A stretch of 64,000 nucleotides of DNA from Streptomyces alfalfae (GTDB lineage: Bacteria; Actinomycetota; Actinomycetes; Streptomycetales; Streptomycetaceae), in contig NZ_QEXM01000020.1 of assembly GCF_004127445.1 (NCBI RefSeq), positions 1-64,000 of the forward strand. The letters run 5' to 3'. This document shows, piece after piece, positions 43,565-52,370 of the stretch. Position 1 is the first letter of the stretch. Each line of letters starts with the position of its first letter. The position numbers were made by a program, and so were the translations under genes. Under the pieces are notes generated by a model. That model worked only from the letters and a program-made list of their open reading frames with translations, was not told the origin of the DNA and did no database searches.

Positions 43565-44614
43565 TCAGAAGTTGAGGACGAACAGGAAGGAGTCGCGGCG
43601 CGTGAACAGCCCGTCCGGACCGAACTCGAAGATCTCGGCGAACCGGTGGGCCTGCTCCCGGCCGTTGGTGAGGTGGCCGCTGAAGGCACCGTCGACCGCG
43701 AGGGCGCCGTCGCACAGGAGGACCCGGGAGAGCGTGTGCGTGCCGTCGGCGACGGTTCGCTCGTCGCGGTAGTACGCCTCGATGGCGTCGCGGCCGACCA
43801 GCGCGGGGCTGCCGGGCCGGTGGTAGACGGCGTCCTCGTGGAAGAGGGCCGCGAAGCCGGCGAAGTCGCCCTCGTCGATGCGGCGGTACAGGGCGTGGAC
43901 GCGGTCCTCGGGTGACATGGGCGCCTCTTGGGCGGGCCGGGCCCGCCGCGCGCGGCGCGGAGCGGCCGCCGGGAAGCGGGTCATGGTCGTCGGGGTGGGG
44001 GCCCGGTTGGTCTCGTAGGCGCGCACGTCGTCCTCGTGGTGGAGCGTGGCGCCGATGGCGTCCTGGCCGCGCAGCAGCCGGATCTGGGTGTCGGCGTCGA
44101 GCGCGAAGGGCTGGACGATTCCCGCGACGGTGACGGTGAGGTCCGCCAGGTCCACGCGGACCTCGGTGGCCGGGTCGGCGTCGATAGCCCGCCAGACGGC
44201 GTCGACGAAGCTCTGCGGCACGGTGACGGCGTACAGCCCGTTGAACCAGGCGTTGGCGCGGAAGATGTCCCCGAACCTGGGTGAGAGGACCACGCGGATG
44301 CCGTGTTCGGCCAGCGCCCAGACGGCGGCCTCGCGCGAGGAGCCGGTGCCGAAGTTCTCGGCTGCGACGAGCACGCTGGCGCCGTGGTGGCGGGGGTCGT
44401 CGAGGACGAAGCCGGAGTCGTCGGCCCGCCGGTCGGCGAACAGGCCGTCGGCGAAGCCGGTCCGCTCGGTGTTGGTGCAGAAGCGTGCCGGGATGATCTG
44501 GTCAGTGTCCACGTCGCGTACGCGCAGCGGGACCGCGGTCCCCACGTGTACGCCGGCGGGCGGGAAGGCCGTGGGAGCGATGGCCGGGGGCGGGGCCGAA
44601 GTCGTCGGCGTCAT
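43565..44614 (-). CDS. LeuD-like isomerase small subunit fused to SnoaL-like domain
   Basis: A 349-residue protein with two parts. Residues ~15-215 are a LeuD/aconitase swivel domain: VRDVDTDQIIPARFC, then AAENFGTGSSREAAVWAL and SPRFGDIFRANAWFNGLYAV. After an Arg/Ala linker, residues ~235-349 are an NTF2/SnoaL-like cone: DRVHALYRRIDEGDFAGFAA, then LFHEDAVYHRPGSPALVGRD and AEIFEFGPDGLFTRRDSFLF. An internal ATG (43919) could allow the second part to be made separately, but its upstream site is weak and no stop separates the two. Normal LeuD ends near residue 200, so this is a real fusion by reading. Confidence 0.88.
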   Translation of the reverse strand: MTPTTSAPPPAIAPTAFPPAGVHVGTAVPLRVRDVDTDQIIPARFCTNTERTGFADGLFADRRADDSGFVLDDPRHHGASVLVAAENFGTGSSREAAVWALAEHGIRVVLSPRFGDIFRANAWFNGLYAVTVPQSFVDAVWRAIDADPATEVRVDLADLTVTVAGIVQPFALDADTQIRLLRGQDAIGATLHHEDDVRAYETNRAPTPTTMTRFPAAAPRRARRARPAQEAPMSPEDRVHALYRRIDEGDFAGFAALFHEDAVYHRPGSPALVGRDAIEAYYRDERTVADGTHTLSRVLLCDGALAVDGAFSGHLTNGREQAHRFAEIFEFGPDGLFTRRDSFLFVLNF

Positions 44615-44743
44615 CGCCGTCTCCTCTCCTCGTCGGTGGGGTCCTCGGGTGGGTCGTAGGCGTGGTGGCGCGTGCGGCGACCGGAGCGGTGTGCCAGCCG
44701 GCGCCACCGTGAGGTCACGCTCCAGGCAGGCGCCGCTCGTCCG

Positions 44744-46177
44744 TCACAGGTCGTCGGGGCTCGCGATCCGGCCGCGCACGGCGGTGGCCGCGGCGACCGC
44801 GGGCGAGACGAGGTGGGTGCGCGATCCCGTGCCCTGGCGGCCCTCGAAGTTGCGGTTGGTGGTGGAGGCGCAGCGGATCCCGGGGGCGAGCCTGTCCTCG
44901 CCCAGGCCGACGCACATGGAACAGCCCGGCGCGGCCCGGAAGTCGGCCCCGGCCCGGGCGAAGATCTCGTCCAGGCCCTCCGCGACCGCCTCGGCGCGCA
45001 CCAGGGCCGAACCGGGCACCACCATGGTGTCCACCCTGACCCGGCGTCCCCGCAGCACGGCGGCGGCGGCCCGCAGGTCCTCGATCCGGCTGTTGGTGCA
45101 GGAGCCGATGAAGACGGTGTCGACGGCGATGTCGCGTACGGCGGTGCCGGGGGCCAGGGCCATGTAGTCCAGGGCACGGCGGGCGGCGGACGCGTCGGCC
45201 GCGTCGTCCAGTTCGCCCGGGTCGGGCACCCTGCCGTCCAACGGCACGCTCTGTGCCGGGTTGGTGCCCCACGAGACGCGGGGCAGTACAACAGCGCCGT
45301 CCAGGGTGACCTCACGGTCGAAGACCGCGTCGTCGTCCCCGACCGGCGCGAGGCCGTCGAAGCGCCCGGCGTCGCGGGGGGCGGCCCGGAGCAGGTAGTC
45401 CCGGGTGATCTCGTCAGGTGCCACGATCCCGGCCCGCGCGCCCATCTCGACGGCCATGTTGCACAGCGTCATCCGCCCTTCCATGGACAGCGCCCGCACG
45501 GCCTCGCCGCGGAACTCCACCGCGTGGCCCTGCGCGCCGGCCGAGCCGACCCGGTGGATCACCGCGAGGGCCAAGTCCTTGGCCGTGCTGCCCGCGGGCA
45601 GGGTGCCGGTCACCGTGACGGCCATGTCCTTCGGGCGGGCCAGGGCGAGAGTCTGGGTGGCCAGGACGTGCTCGACCTGGCTGGTGCCGATACCGAGAGC
45701 CAGCGCCCCGAACGCCCCCAGGGTCGTGGTGTGCGAGTCGCAGCAGACGACCGTCATCCCTGGCCGCACCAGGCCGAGTTCGGGTCCGATGACGTGCACG
45801 ATGCCCTGCGAGGCACTGCCGAGCCGGTGCATGGGGATACGGAACTCCGCGCAGTTGCGGGCCATGGTCCGCCGCTGGAGCCGCCGTGCCGCATCCGGGT
45901 CGACGTGGTCGACGGAGCGCGTGGGGGTGCTGTGGTCCTCTGTGCCCAGGGTGAGGTCCGGACGGCGTACGGTGCGGCCGGCGTCGCGCAACCCGGTGAA
46001 GGCCTGGGGTGTGTTCACCTCGTGCAGCAGGTGGAGGTCGATGTAGAGCAGGTCGTTGCCGGCCTTGGTCCGGCGCACGACGTGCTCGCGCCACACCTTC
46101 GCCGCGAGTGTCCGGGGGGACACGTCCGCGGCCGTCGTCACGGATGACACGTCTGGGGCCGTTGCCTGGGGTGACAC
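44744..46177 (-). CDS. LeuC-like 3-isopropylmalate dehydratase large subunit homologue
   Basis: A 477-residue aconitase-family protein. GTG 46177 has GGAGGT 7 bases upstream and gives normal LeuC length. Iron-sulfur Cys: [14 protein letters not shown] and [10 protein letters not shown]. Other marks: [20 protein letters not shown], then [20 protein letters not shown] and [20 protein letters not shown]. Pairs with the LeuD-fusion product to isomerise a 2-alkylmalate. First gene of the long minus-strand operon; divergent from the oxygenase. Confidence 0.9.
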   Translation of the reverse strand: MSPQATAPDVSSVTTAADVSPRTLAAKVWREHVVRRTKAGNDLLYIDLHLLHEVNTPQAFTGLRDAGRTVRRPDLTLGTEDHSTPTRSVDHVDPDAARRLQRRTMARNCAEFRIPMHRLGSASQGIVHVIGPELGLVRPGMTVVCCDSHTTTLGAFGALALGIGTSQVEHVLATQTLALARPKDMAVTVTGTLPAGSTAKDLALAVIHRVGSAGAQGHAVEFRGEAVRALSMEGRMTLCNMAVEMGARAGIVAPDEITRDYLLRAAPRDAGRFDGLAPVGDDDAVFDREVTLDGAVVLPRVSWGTNPAQSVPLDGRVPDPGELDDAADASAARRALDYMALAPGTAVRDIAVDTVFIGSCTNSRIEDLRAAAAVLRGRRVRVDTMVVPGSALVRAEAVAEGLDEIFARAGADFRAAPGCSMCVGLGEDRLAPGIRCASTTNRNFEGRQGTGSRTHLVSPAVAAATAVRGRIASPDDL

Positions 46178-46379
46178 GGCAGGCACCTCCGCATTCCTGG
46201 TGATCGTCTCGTCCGGGGCCCTCGTGGTCCCCCGCCGGTCGTCCGGCGTGCCGACCCATCGAAACACCGGGGCCGGGAGCCGGGAATCGACAGCCGTGAT
46301 GAACTCGCTCGCCCGAGGGTGGAGTTCGCTCGGCCGCCCGACCGATGCGTCGCCCGGATCGCGGGCGCAGCATGGCGGA

Positions 46380-47375
46380 ATGGAACCGATTCACGTACTC
46401 ACCCCGCACCAGCGCGACGAACTGACCGCCGTGCTCGGCGCCGTGCCAGGGAATCCGTACCGGGACCACCGGGAATTCGTCGCGGGTGTGGCGGAGGTCC
46501 ACGCCCCGCGGTTCCTCGTGGAAGTCTGCGAGCGCGTCCGGCAGGACCGGCTGAACGGCCTCAGCGAGGCGCATGTGCTGCGCGACTGCCCCGTCGACCC
46601 GCACATCCCCGACCTCGACCTCGATGACCCGGTAGCCGACAAGTACCGCAAGAAGACGACCTTCGTCGGCGAGGCGTTCCTCGCCCTGATCGCCCGGCTC
46701 ACCCGGACGCCGCTCATGGCGTACGGCAGCAGGAACAACGGGGACTTCTTCACCGACGTCATCGCGATCAACAAGTACAGCGGCATGCAGACCGGGTTCA
46801 GCGACAGCGAGCTGCCGTTCCACAACGACCGCACCGCGCACTGGGCGCGGGCCGACCACATCGCTCTGCTGGGCATGCGCTGCCCGCAGGACGAGGTCAT
46901 CTACACGACGTTCGTCAGCGGGCGTGCCCTGCTGCGGTGTCTGTCGGACGAGGATCAGGAGATCCTGCGGCAGCCGTACTTCACGACCTCGTTCGACGTC
47001 TTCTCCCGGGCCACCAACAGCACTCAGCGGTCTTCGGGCGCGCACCCGATCCTGGAGGGCGACCACTCGATCCGCTACCTGGAGACGACGACGACCGTGC
47101 TGCCCGATGCCCCCGGCGAGGCCAAGGACGCGCTGCTGGCCTTGAAGAACGCCCTGGTCGTCGCCGAGAAGCAGCGTCATCGCCTGCGCGACGGGGACCT
47201 GTTGCTCTTCGCCAACCAGGACGGACTGCACAGCCGGGACCGCATCGAGATCCTGAACGCGGACCGGGCCGCCACACGCTGGCTGCTGAAGACGTACGCG
47301 TTCCGCGACCAGGCGAGGGCCGACTCGTTCACCGGCCGTTGGAAGGACGGGGTGCCGGGGCTCATAGACGACTGA
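46380..47375 (+). CDS. Clavaminate-synthase-like Fe(II)/2-oxoglutarate oxygenase
   Basis: A 331-residue jelly-roll enzyme. The iron-binding HxD/E is in [20 protein letters not shown] (H-N-D), the distal His is in [15 protein letters not shown], and the 2-oxoglutarate-binding Arg is in [14 protein letters not shown]. These match the VioC/AsnO/OrfP group that hydroxylates the beta carbon of amino acids such as Arg or Asn. It stands alone on the plus strand between minus-strand LeuC and LeuA genes. Substrate unknown: a free amino acid or a carrier-bound residue of this pathway. Confidence 0.88.
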   Translation: MEPIHVLTPHQRDELTAVLGAVPGNPYRDHREFVAGVAEVHAPRFLVEVCERVRQDRLNGLSEAHVLRDCPVDPHIPDLDLDDPVADKYRKKTTFVGEAFLALIARLTRTPLMAYGSRNNGDFFTDVIAINKYSGMQTGFSDSELPFHNDRTAHWARADHIALLGMRCPQDEVIYTTFVSGRALLRCLSDEDQEILRQPYFTTSFDVFSRATNSTQRSSGAHPILEGDHSIRYLETTTTVLPDAPGEAKDALLALKNALVVAEKQRHRLRDGDLLLFANQDGLHSRDRIEILNADRAATRWLLKTYAFRDQARADSFTGRWKDGVPGLIDD

Positions 47376-47540
47376 CACGCCGGCCCGCCCCGCCGCGGAA
47401 CCCGGGCGGCTCGTCGCCGACGACGGGCCGCCCACGCACGTGCCCGCACCGAACCCGGCAGCCAGACCCAGCCCCCGTACGAGGACACACCAGGTCGAAC
47501 GCAAGCTCACGGAGACGCGCGAAGGACGCTCCGAGCACGA

Positions 47541-47588
47541 CGAGGGCGGTGAGAGCCGGACCGTGCAGTCCGTCTCCCACCGCCCTCG
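47541..47588. terminator. Terminator between oxygenase and LeuA genes
   Basis: CGAGGGCGGTG pairs with CACCGCCCTCG, with further inner pairing. It sits between convergent stops. Confidence 0.75.
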
Positions 47589-47604
47589 TGCGCGGCGTCG
47601 CGTC

Positions 47605-48771
47605 TCAGTGCGCCGCCCCGACGGTGAGCAGTTCGTCGGCGAGCCTGCGCCGCAGAACCGAGATGTCCTCGCAGTCGCCGCCGACGCGTTCGGTGATGTG
47701 CCGGCGGTAGAGCGCCTCCATCCGGTCGTCGTCGACGTCCACGCGCATGTTCTCCAGCAGGTGGCGCAGCACCGAGCGGCCGGAGTGGCGGGCGATGAGC
47801 AGGGAGCGCTCCCGGCCGAAGCGGTCGGGTTCCACGAACTCGTACGTGGCGGGGTCCCGCAGTATCCCCGCCTGGTGGATGCCGGCGGCACTGCCGAAGG
47901 CGTACGTCCCGAAGATCGCCTTGTTGCGCGGCTGGTCCAGCCCGATGATGTCGCGCAGCGCCTCGTACACGCCGTACATGGCCACGGTGTCGATGTCGGT
48001 GTACAGGCCCAGCGAGTCGCTCTTGTACGACAGGAGCGCGACGAGTTCCTCCAGCGCGGCGTTGCCCGCGCGCTCCCCGATGCCGCCGACCGTGGTCTGC
48101 ACGCCGTCGGCCCCGGCCTGGAGGCCCGCGAGGGTGTTGGCCGTGGAGAGCCCGAAGTCCTCGTGGCAGTGAGTGAACACGCTGATGGACGGCGGGGCCC
48201 AGGAGCGGATCTTGCCCACGAGCTCGCCGTACTCGGCCGGTGTCATGCAGCCGGACGTGTCGGCCGCCACGACGCAGGTGACCCCGGCCTCCACGCCCGC
48301 CTCGGTCTGGGCGCGCAGCAGTTCGTCCGAGCCGCGCGAGGCGTCCTCCAGCGCGAGCGAGATGTAGGGCACGCCCATCCGGCGGGCGTGGGTGACGCAC
48401 TCGACGATCTCGTCGATGGACTCCTTGCGGGAGATGCGGCGCTTGCGGTCGAGGTGCAGCTCGCTGGAGGTGGCGAGGATCTGCACCTCGTGGTTGCGGG
48501 TGCCGCCGGCGGCCACCGCGCAGTCGATGTCGGAGCGCACGGCACGGCAGAACGTGGTGAACCGGGCGCGGGTGAGGTGGCGGGAGATCAGCCGGGTGGC
48601 CTCCATCTCCGCGGGTGAGGAGGCGGGGAAGCCGGTCTCGACGACATCGACCCCGAGTGCCTCGATCCGCAGCGCGAGCTCCAGTTTTTCCTGCGGTTTC
48701 ATGGAATTGCGCGGCGCCTGTTCGCCGTCCCGCAGAGTGGTGTCGAAAATAGAAACTCGACGTTTTTCCAT
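47605..48771 (-). CDS. LeuA-like 2-alkylmalate synthase without regulatory domain
   Basis: A 388-residue DRE-TIM metallolyase: FDTTLRDGEQAPRNSM, then VDVVETGFPASSPAEMEATR, FTHCHEDFGLSTANTLAGLQ and TVGGIGERAGNAALEEL. It ends ~120 residues before the end of ordinary LeuA, so the C-terminal dimer/leucine-binding domain is missing and leucine feedback is not expected. It should condense acetyl-CoA with a 2-oxo acid. No LeuB-type dehydrogenase gene is in the window. Transcribed separately, divergent from the FMN-protein operon. Confidence 0.9.
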   Translation of the reverse strand: MEKRRVSIFDTTLRDGEQAPRNSMKPQEKLELALRIEALGVDVVETGFPASSPAEMEATRLISRHLTRARFTTFCRAVRSDIDCAVAAGGTRNHEVQILATSSELHLDRKRRISRKESIDEIVECVTHARRMGVPYISLALEDASRGSDELLRAQTEAGVEAGVTCVVAADTSGCMTPAEYGELVGKIRSWAPPSISVFTHCHEDFGLSTANTLAGLQAGADGVQTTVGGIGERAGNAALEELVALLSYKSDSLGLYTDIDTVAMYGVYEALRDIIGLDQPRNKAIFGTYAFGSAAGIHQAGILRDPATYEFVEPDRFGRERSLLIARHSGRSVLRHLLENMRVDVDDDRMEALYRRHITERVGGDCEDISVLRRRLADELLTVGAAH

Positions 48772-48913
48772 CGGTAGCCCCTTTCGCGGCCTTCCAGATA
48801 CCCTTATCGAGCCACGTGCATCGAGAGACGGTCAATCATTGTCAGGCCCAACTCTCTCCACCGTGGGCGGAGATGACCTCCTCTCCGAGTCCCGTTCCAA
48901 TCGGTTTCGGGGA

Positions 48914-48935
48914 AACTTCCGACCGGAAGTTCCGG
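48914..48935. promoter_or_regulatory. Cluster box A in the divergent LeuA / FMN-protein promoter
   Basis: Nested palindromes: AACTTCCG-AC-CGGAAGTT (48914-48931) and CCGGAA-G-TTCCGG (48923-48935). The composite TTCCGACCGGAAGTTCCGG (48917-48935) recurs almost unchanged at 58889. Confidence 0.65.
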
Positions 48936-49010
48936 GCGGGTCCGCGCCGCGGGCTACGTTGGTGTCCACCCTTTACCACGGGATCTCACATTCCATTACG
49001 GGAGGCCCGC

Positions 49011-50291
49011 ATGAGCGGCATGCTGCGCGCGCCAGGATTTCCGGAGGCCGCCGTGCGCCATCGCGCGCGCACGGGTGTCGAGGCGGCTTTTCCGCCGCTT
49101 GACGGCTATGGCGCGACGCTCTACGGCAGCGGCTGGTCCGGGCCAGGGCACGACGATCCGCTGGAGCGGCTGCGGCTGCTCCCCCCGGTGTTCATGGAGC
49201 AGCGTCTGGAGAAACTGATCGACCTCGGGCGCGAGCCGATGCCGTCGGACGTGTCCCTGGAGACCGTGATCGGCGGATTTCCGTCCCGGCTCCCCTTCTA
49301 CGTCTCGGCGTTCGGGTCGACCGCCGCGGCCCGCGGCGACCTGGGCACCTCGCTCGGGCGGCAGGCGGCCCGGCTGGGCATCCCGCTGGTCGTCGGCGAG
49401 AACGTGGTGCCGGTCATCGGCTACGGCCGCCTCGGGGCACAGCCCGCCAGGGCGCTGCTGGCCCGGATCGAGGCGTACGGACAGGAGGGCGACGGCCGCC
49501 ACGGCGGGATCGTGGTGCAGCAGAGCACTGAGGACGCCGACGCGGAGGTGTGGAACCTGGTCTACAGCGACCCGGCGGCCCAGCCGTTCCTCGAAGCGGG
49601 CCGGCTGGCCTTCGAGTTGAAGACCGGTCAGGGCGCGAAGCCGGGCCTGGGCGGGATGACGCTGATGGACGGCGAGGCCGCGGCGGCGGTGGCTGAGCAG
49701 TACGCGCTGCTGCCGATCCCCGGCGACGGCCGGACGCTGCGGGCCTCCAGCCCCGGTACGTACACGGAGGAGATCCTGCGCCAGCAGATCAACCTCATGC
49801 GCAACAACTACCCGCGGGCCCGGGTATGGGTGAAGCTCCACCCGGGCCGGGACGTCGGCGCGGCCGCCCGGGTGGCCTGGGCGGCCGGCGCGGACAGCGT
49901 CACGGTGGACGGCGCCGAGGGGGGCACGGGGTGGGCGCCGGGCGGTTTCCTCGACCACGTGGGACTGCCGCTCTTCGACTGCCTGCTGGCCGCCGGCGCC
50001 GGCCCGGGGTGCCTGCTCGCGGGGGGCCGGATCTGGGAAGGGACCCGGGCGGTGAAGTGCCTGGCGCTCGGGGCGCGGGGGGTGGGCCTGGGGCGGGCGG
50101 CGCTGGTCGCCGTCGACGAGGACCCCGAGGAGGGGCTGCTGAGGCTGGCGGCCTGCCTGGACCTGGAGGTGCGCATGCTGATCAGCGCCCTCGGCAAGTA
50201 CGACACGACCGCGGTGAACAGGGACGACGTCGGCCCGCTGCCGACCGTGCGGAAGGAAGAGGTGCCCCATGGCGAATCCGTTCGAGGATGA
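49011..50291 (+). CDS. FMN-dependent glutamate-synthase-like protein
   Basis: A 426-residue TIM-barrel protein with GGGAGG 5 bases before ATG. Family marks: RLPFYVSAFGSTAAARGDLG, then LAFELKTGQGAKPGLGGMTL and ADSVTVDGAEGGTGWAPGGF (flavin/phosphate loop), and a late ARGVGLGRAALVAV. This is the GltB central FMN domain without the glutaminase or 3Fe-4S Cys set, as in archaeal-type GltS-like proteins. It cannot make glutamate in the usual way by itself; a reductive or oxidative step on a pathway intermediate is likely. First gene of the plus-strand operon. Confidence 0.82.
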   Translation: MSGMLRAPGFPEAAVRHRARTGVEAAFPPLDGYGATLYGSGWSGPGHDDPLERLRLLPPVFMEQRLEKLIDLGREPMPSDVSLETVIGGFPSRLPFYVSAFGSTAAARGDLGTSLGRQAARLGIPLVVGENVVPVIGYGRLGAQPARALLARIEAYGQEGDGRHGGIVVQQSTEDADAEVWNLVYSDPAAQPFLEAGRLAFELKTGQGAKPGLGGMTLMDGEAAAAVAEQYALLPIPGDGRTLRASSPGTYTEEILRQQINLMRNNYPRARVWVKLHPGRDVGAAARVAWAAGADSVTVDGAEGGTGWAPGGFLDHVGLPLFDCLLAAGAGPGCLLAGGRIWEGTRAVKCLALGARGVGLGRAALVAVDEDPEEGLLRLAACLDLEVRMLISALGKYDTTAVNRDDVGPLPTVRKEEVPHGESVRG

Positions 50292-50493
50292 CTCGGCCCC
50301 CTATCTGGTGCTCGTCAACGACCAGGGGCGGCACTCGCTGTGGCCCGACGGCATCCGGGTGCCGGACGGCTGGCGGGTGGTGTGCACACGCCGGGACCGG
50401 GCTGCCTGCCTGGAGTACGTGGACCGCCACTTCACCGTGGTGGCGCCCCGGCCGGGCGAGCCGGCCCCCACCGGATCGGGGCCGGGACGGTGA
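50269..50493 (+). CDS. MbtH-like NRPS chaperone
   Basis: A 74-residue protein with the full MbtH pattern: MANPFEDDSAPYLVLVNDQG, then HSLWPDGIRVPDGWRVVCTR and CLEYVDRHF (key Trp residues in SLWP and GWR). MbtH proteins bind and activate adenylation domains. It overlaps the FMN gene by 23 bp and the next NRPS start by 4 bp, so it is fully coupled to both. Confidence 0.95.
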   Translation: MANPFEDDSAPYLVLVNDQGRHSLWPDGIRVPDGWRVVCTRRDRAACLEYVDRHFTVVAPRPGEPAPTGSGPGR

Positions 50494-52295
50494 CCGCCCT
50501 CACGCTCCCCGCGCTCGTCGCCGCTCAGGCGGAGCGCACCCCGCACGCCATCGCCGTCGTCTCCGACCAGGTCACCCTGGACTACGCGGAGCTGTGGCGC
50601 CGGGTCCGTCAACTGGCCGGGATCCTGCGCCAGGACGGCATCGGCCCGGGCAGTGTGGTGGCGGTCCGCCTGGACCGCTCCCCCGACCTGGTGGTCGCCC
50701 TGCTCGGCGTGCTGACCGCCGGCGCGGCGTATCTGCCGCTGGAGAAGGACACCCCCGCGCAGCGTGCGGCGCTGATCCTGGAGGAGGCGGCGCCGGACCG
50801 GGTCCTGACCGCCCTCCCCGCGGGGGCGGCCCCGGGGGCCGAGGTGGTGCGCGCGCACCCCGATGACCCCGCCTACCTCATCTACACCTCCGGTTCCACC
50901 GGCCGCCCCAAGGGCGTCGTGGTGCGCCAGGAGGCCATCGCCCGGCATCTGCGGTGGATGCGGGCGGCCGTTCCGCTGACGGCCGACGACCGGGTGCTGG
51001 TGAAGACACCGGTGGGCTTCGACGTGTCCACGTACGAGTACTTCTGGCCGCTGATCTGCGGCGCCGCCCTGGTCGTCGCGCCACCGGGCCTGGAGCGCGA
51101 GCCGCACGGCCTCGCCGCGCTCATCGCGCACCGGGGCGTGACGACGACCCAGTTCGTCCCCTCGATGCTGCGCCTGTTCCTGGACGCGGACGTCGCGGTC
51201 CACTGCCGGGGGCTGCGGCGGATCATCTGCATCGGCGAGGCGCTGCCCGTGTCGCTGCGCGACCGCTGCCTGGCCCTGCTCGGCGCCGAGTTGCACAACC
51301 TGTACGGGCCGACCGAGGTGACGGTGGCGGCCACGGCGTGGCCCTGCCGCCCCGGGGCGGACCCGGACAGCGTGCCGATCGGTCTCCCGGTCGCGGACAC
51401 CGGTGCGCACGTGCTCGACGAGCGGCTCGACCCGGTGCCCGTCGGAGTGACGGGCGAGCTGTACCTCTCGGGCGCGCAACTCGCCGAGGGGTATCTGGCG
51501 CGTCCGGGTCAGACGGCGGAGCGCTTCGTGGCCAATCCGCTGGGTCCGCCCGGCTCACGCCTCTACCGCACCGGCGATCTCGCGCGCCGGCGGGCCGACG
51601 GAGCACTGGAGTTCATCGGCCGGACGGACGGGCAGGTGAAGTTCCGGGGCCGACGCGTCGAGCTCGGCGAGATCGAGGCGGTGCTGTGCACCCACCCGGC
51701 CGTGACCCAGGCGGCGGTCGTCCTCGCCGGGCCGCAGGACGGCGACCGGTGGCTGGCCTGCTTCGTCGTACCCGCGCCGGGCGTGCCCGTACCCGAGCCG
51801 CGTGCCCTGGGCACGCACCTGCGGGACTCGCTCCCGGACGCGCTGGTGCCCACGGCTTGGGCGGTCCTGGCGCGGGTCCCCCTGACCGGCAACGGCAAGC
51901 TCGACCGGGCGGCGCTGCCGGAGCCGCCGCGCCCCGGCACGGCGCCCGCCACGCCGGCCACCGCCACCGCGGAAGCCGCCGACGAGGTGACGGCCTGGCT
52001 GTGCGGCGCGGCCGACGAGGTGCTGCGGCGCCCGGCGGGCGACGCGACGCCGGGGCACTCCTTCATCGGCCTGGGCGGCGACAGCATGGCGGCGATGCGG
52101 CTGGTGAACCGGGCCCGCGCGCGGGGCCTCGCGCTCACCGTGGCCGATGTCGTCGGATCGGCCACGCTGGCCGAAGTCGCCGCCTCGGTGGGCACCCCGG
52201 CACCGGCGGGCGGCACCGCCGCGGAGCCGGAGCTGCTGCCCGACCTGGATCCCGGCGAGTACGCCTCCCTGGCCGCGCAGCTCTCGCGCGGCTGA
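50490..52295 (+). CDS. NRPS loading module A-T
   Basis: A 601-residue enzyme with GTG start overlapping the MbtH stop. Adenylation domain (1-~500): YTSGSTGRPKGVVV, GFDVSTYEYFWPLICGAAL, LHNLYGPTEVTVAATAW, YRTGDLARRRADGALEFIGR and GNGKLD. Carrier domain (~510-590): HSFIGLGGDSMAAMRLV. No condensation domain, so it should load the first residue. Hand-read specificity positions are D-V-Y-Q-I-I-L-V-A-K, which I cannot match to a known code; an unusual substrate is likely. Confidence 0.92.
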   Translation: MTALTLPALVAAQAERTPHAIAVVSDQVTLDYAELWRRVRQLAGILRQDGIGPGSVVAVRLDRSPDLVVALLGVLTAGAAYLPLEKDTPAQRAALILEEAAPDRVLTALPAGAAPGAEVVRAHPDDPAYLIYTSGSTGRPKGVVVRQEAIARHLRWMRAAVPLTADDRVLVKTPVGFDVSTYEYFWPLICGAALVVAPPGLEREPHGLAALIAHRGVTTTQFVPSMLRLFLDADVAVHCRGLRRIICIGEALPVSLRDRCLALLGAELHNLYGPTEVTVAATAWPCRPGADPDSVPIGLPVADTGAHVLDERLDPVPVGVTGELYLSGAQLAEGYLARPGQTAERFVANPLGPPGSRLYRTGDLARRRADGALEFIGRTDGQVKFRGRRVELGEIEAVLCTHPAVTQAAVVLAGPQDGDRWLACFVVPAPGVPVPEPRALGTHLRDSLPDALVPTAWAVLARVPLTGNGKLDRAALPEPPRPGTAPATPATATAEAADEVTAWLCGAADEVLRRPAGDATPGHSFIGLGGDSMAAMRLVNRARARGLALTVADVVGSATLAEVAASVGTPAPAGGTAAEPELLPDLDPGEYASLAAQLSRG

Positions 52296-52370
52296 CCACC
52301 GCTCGGCCCGGGGTCCCCCGCGCGGGCGGCCCCGGGCCGGGCCCTCTATCCGTCCCTGAGCGGAGGACAG

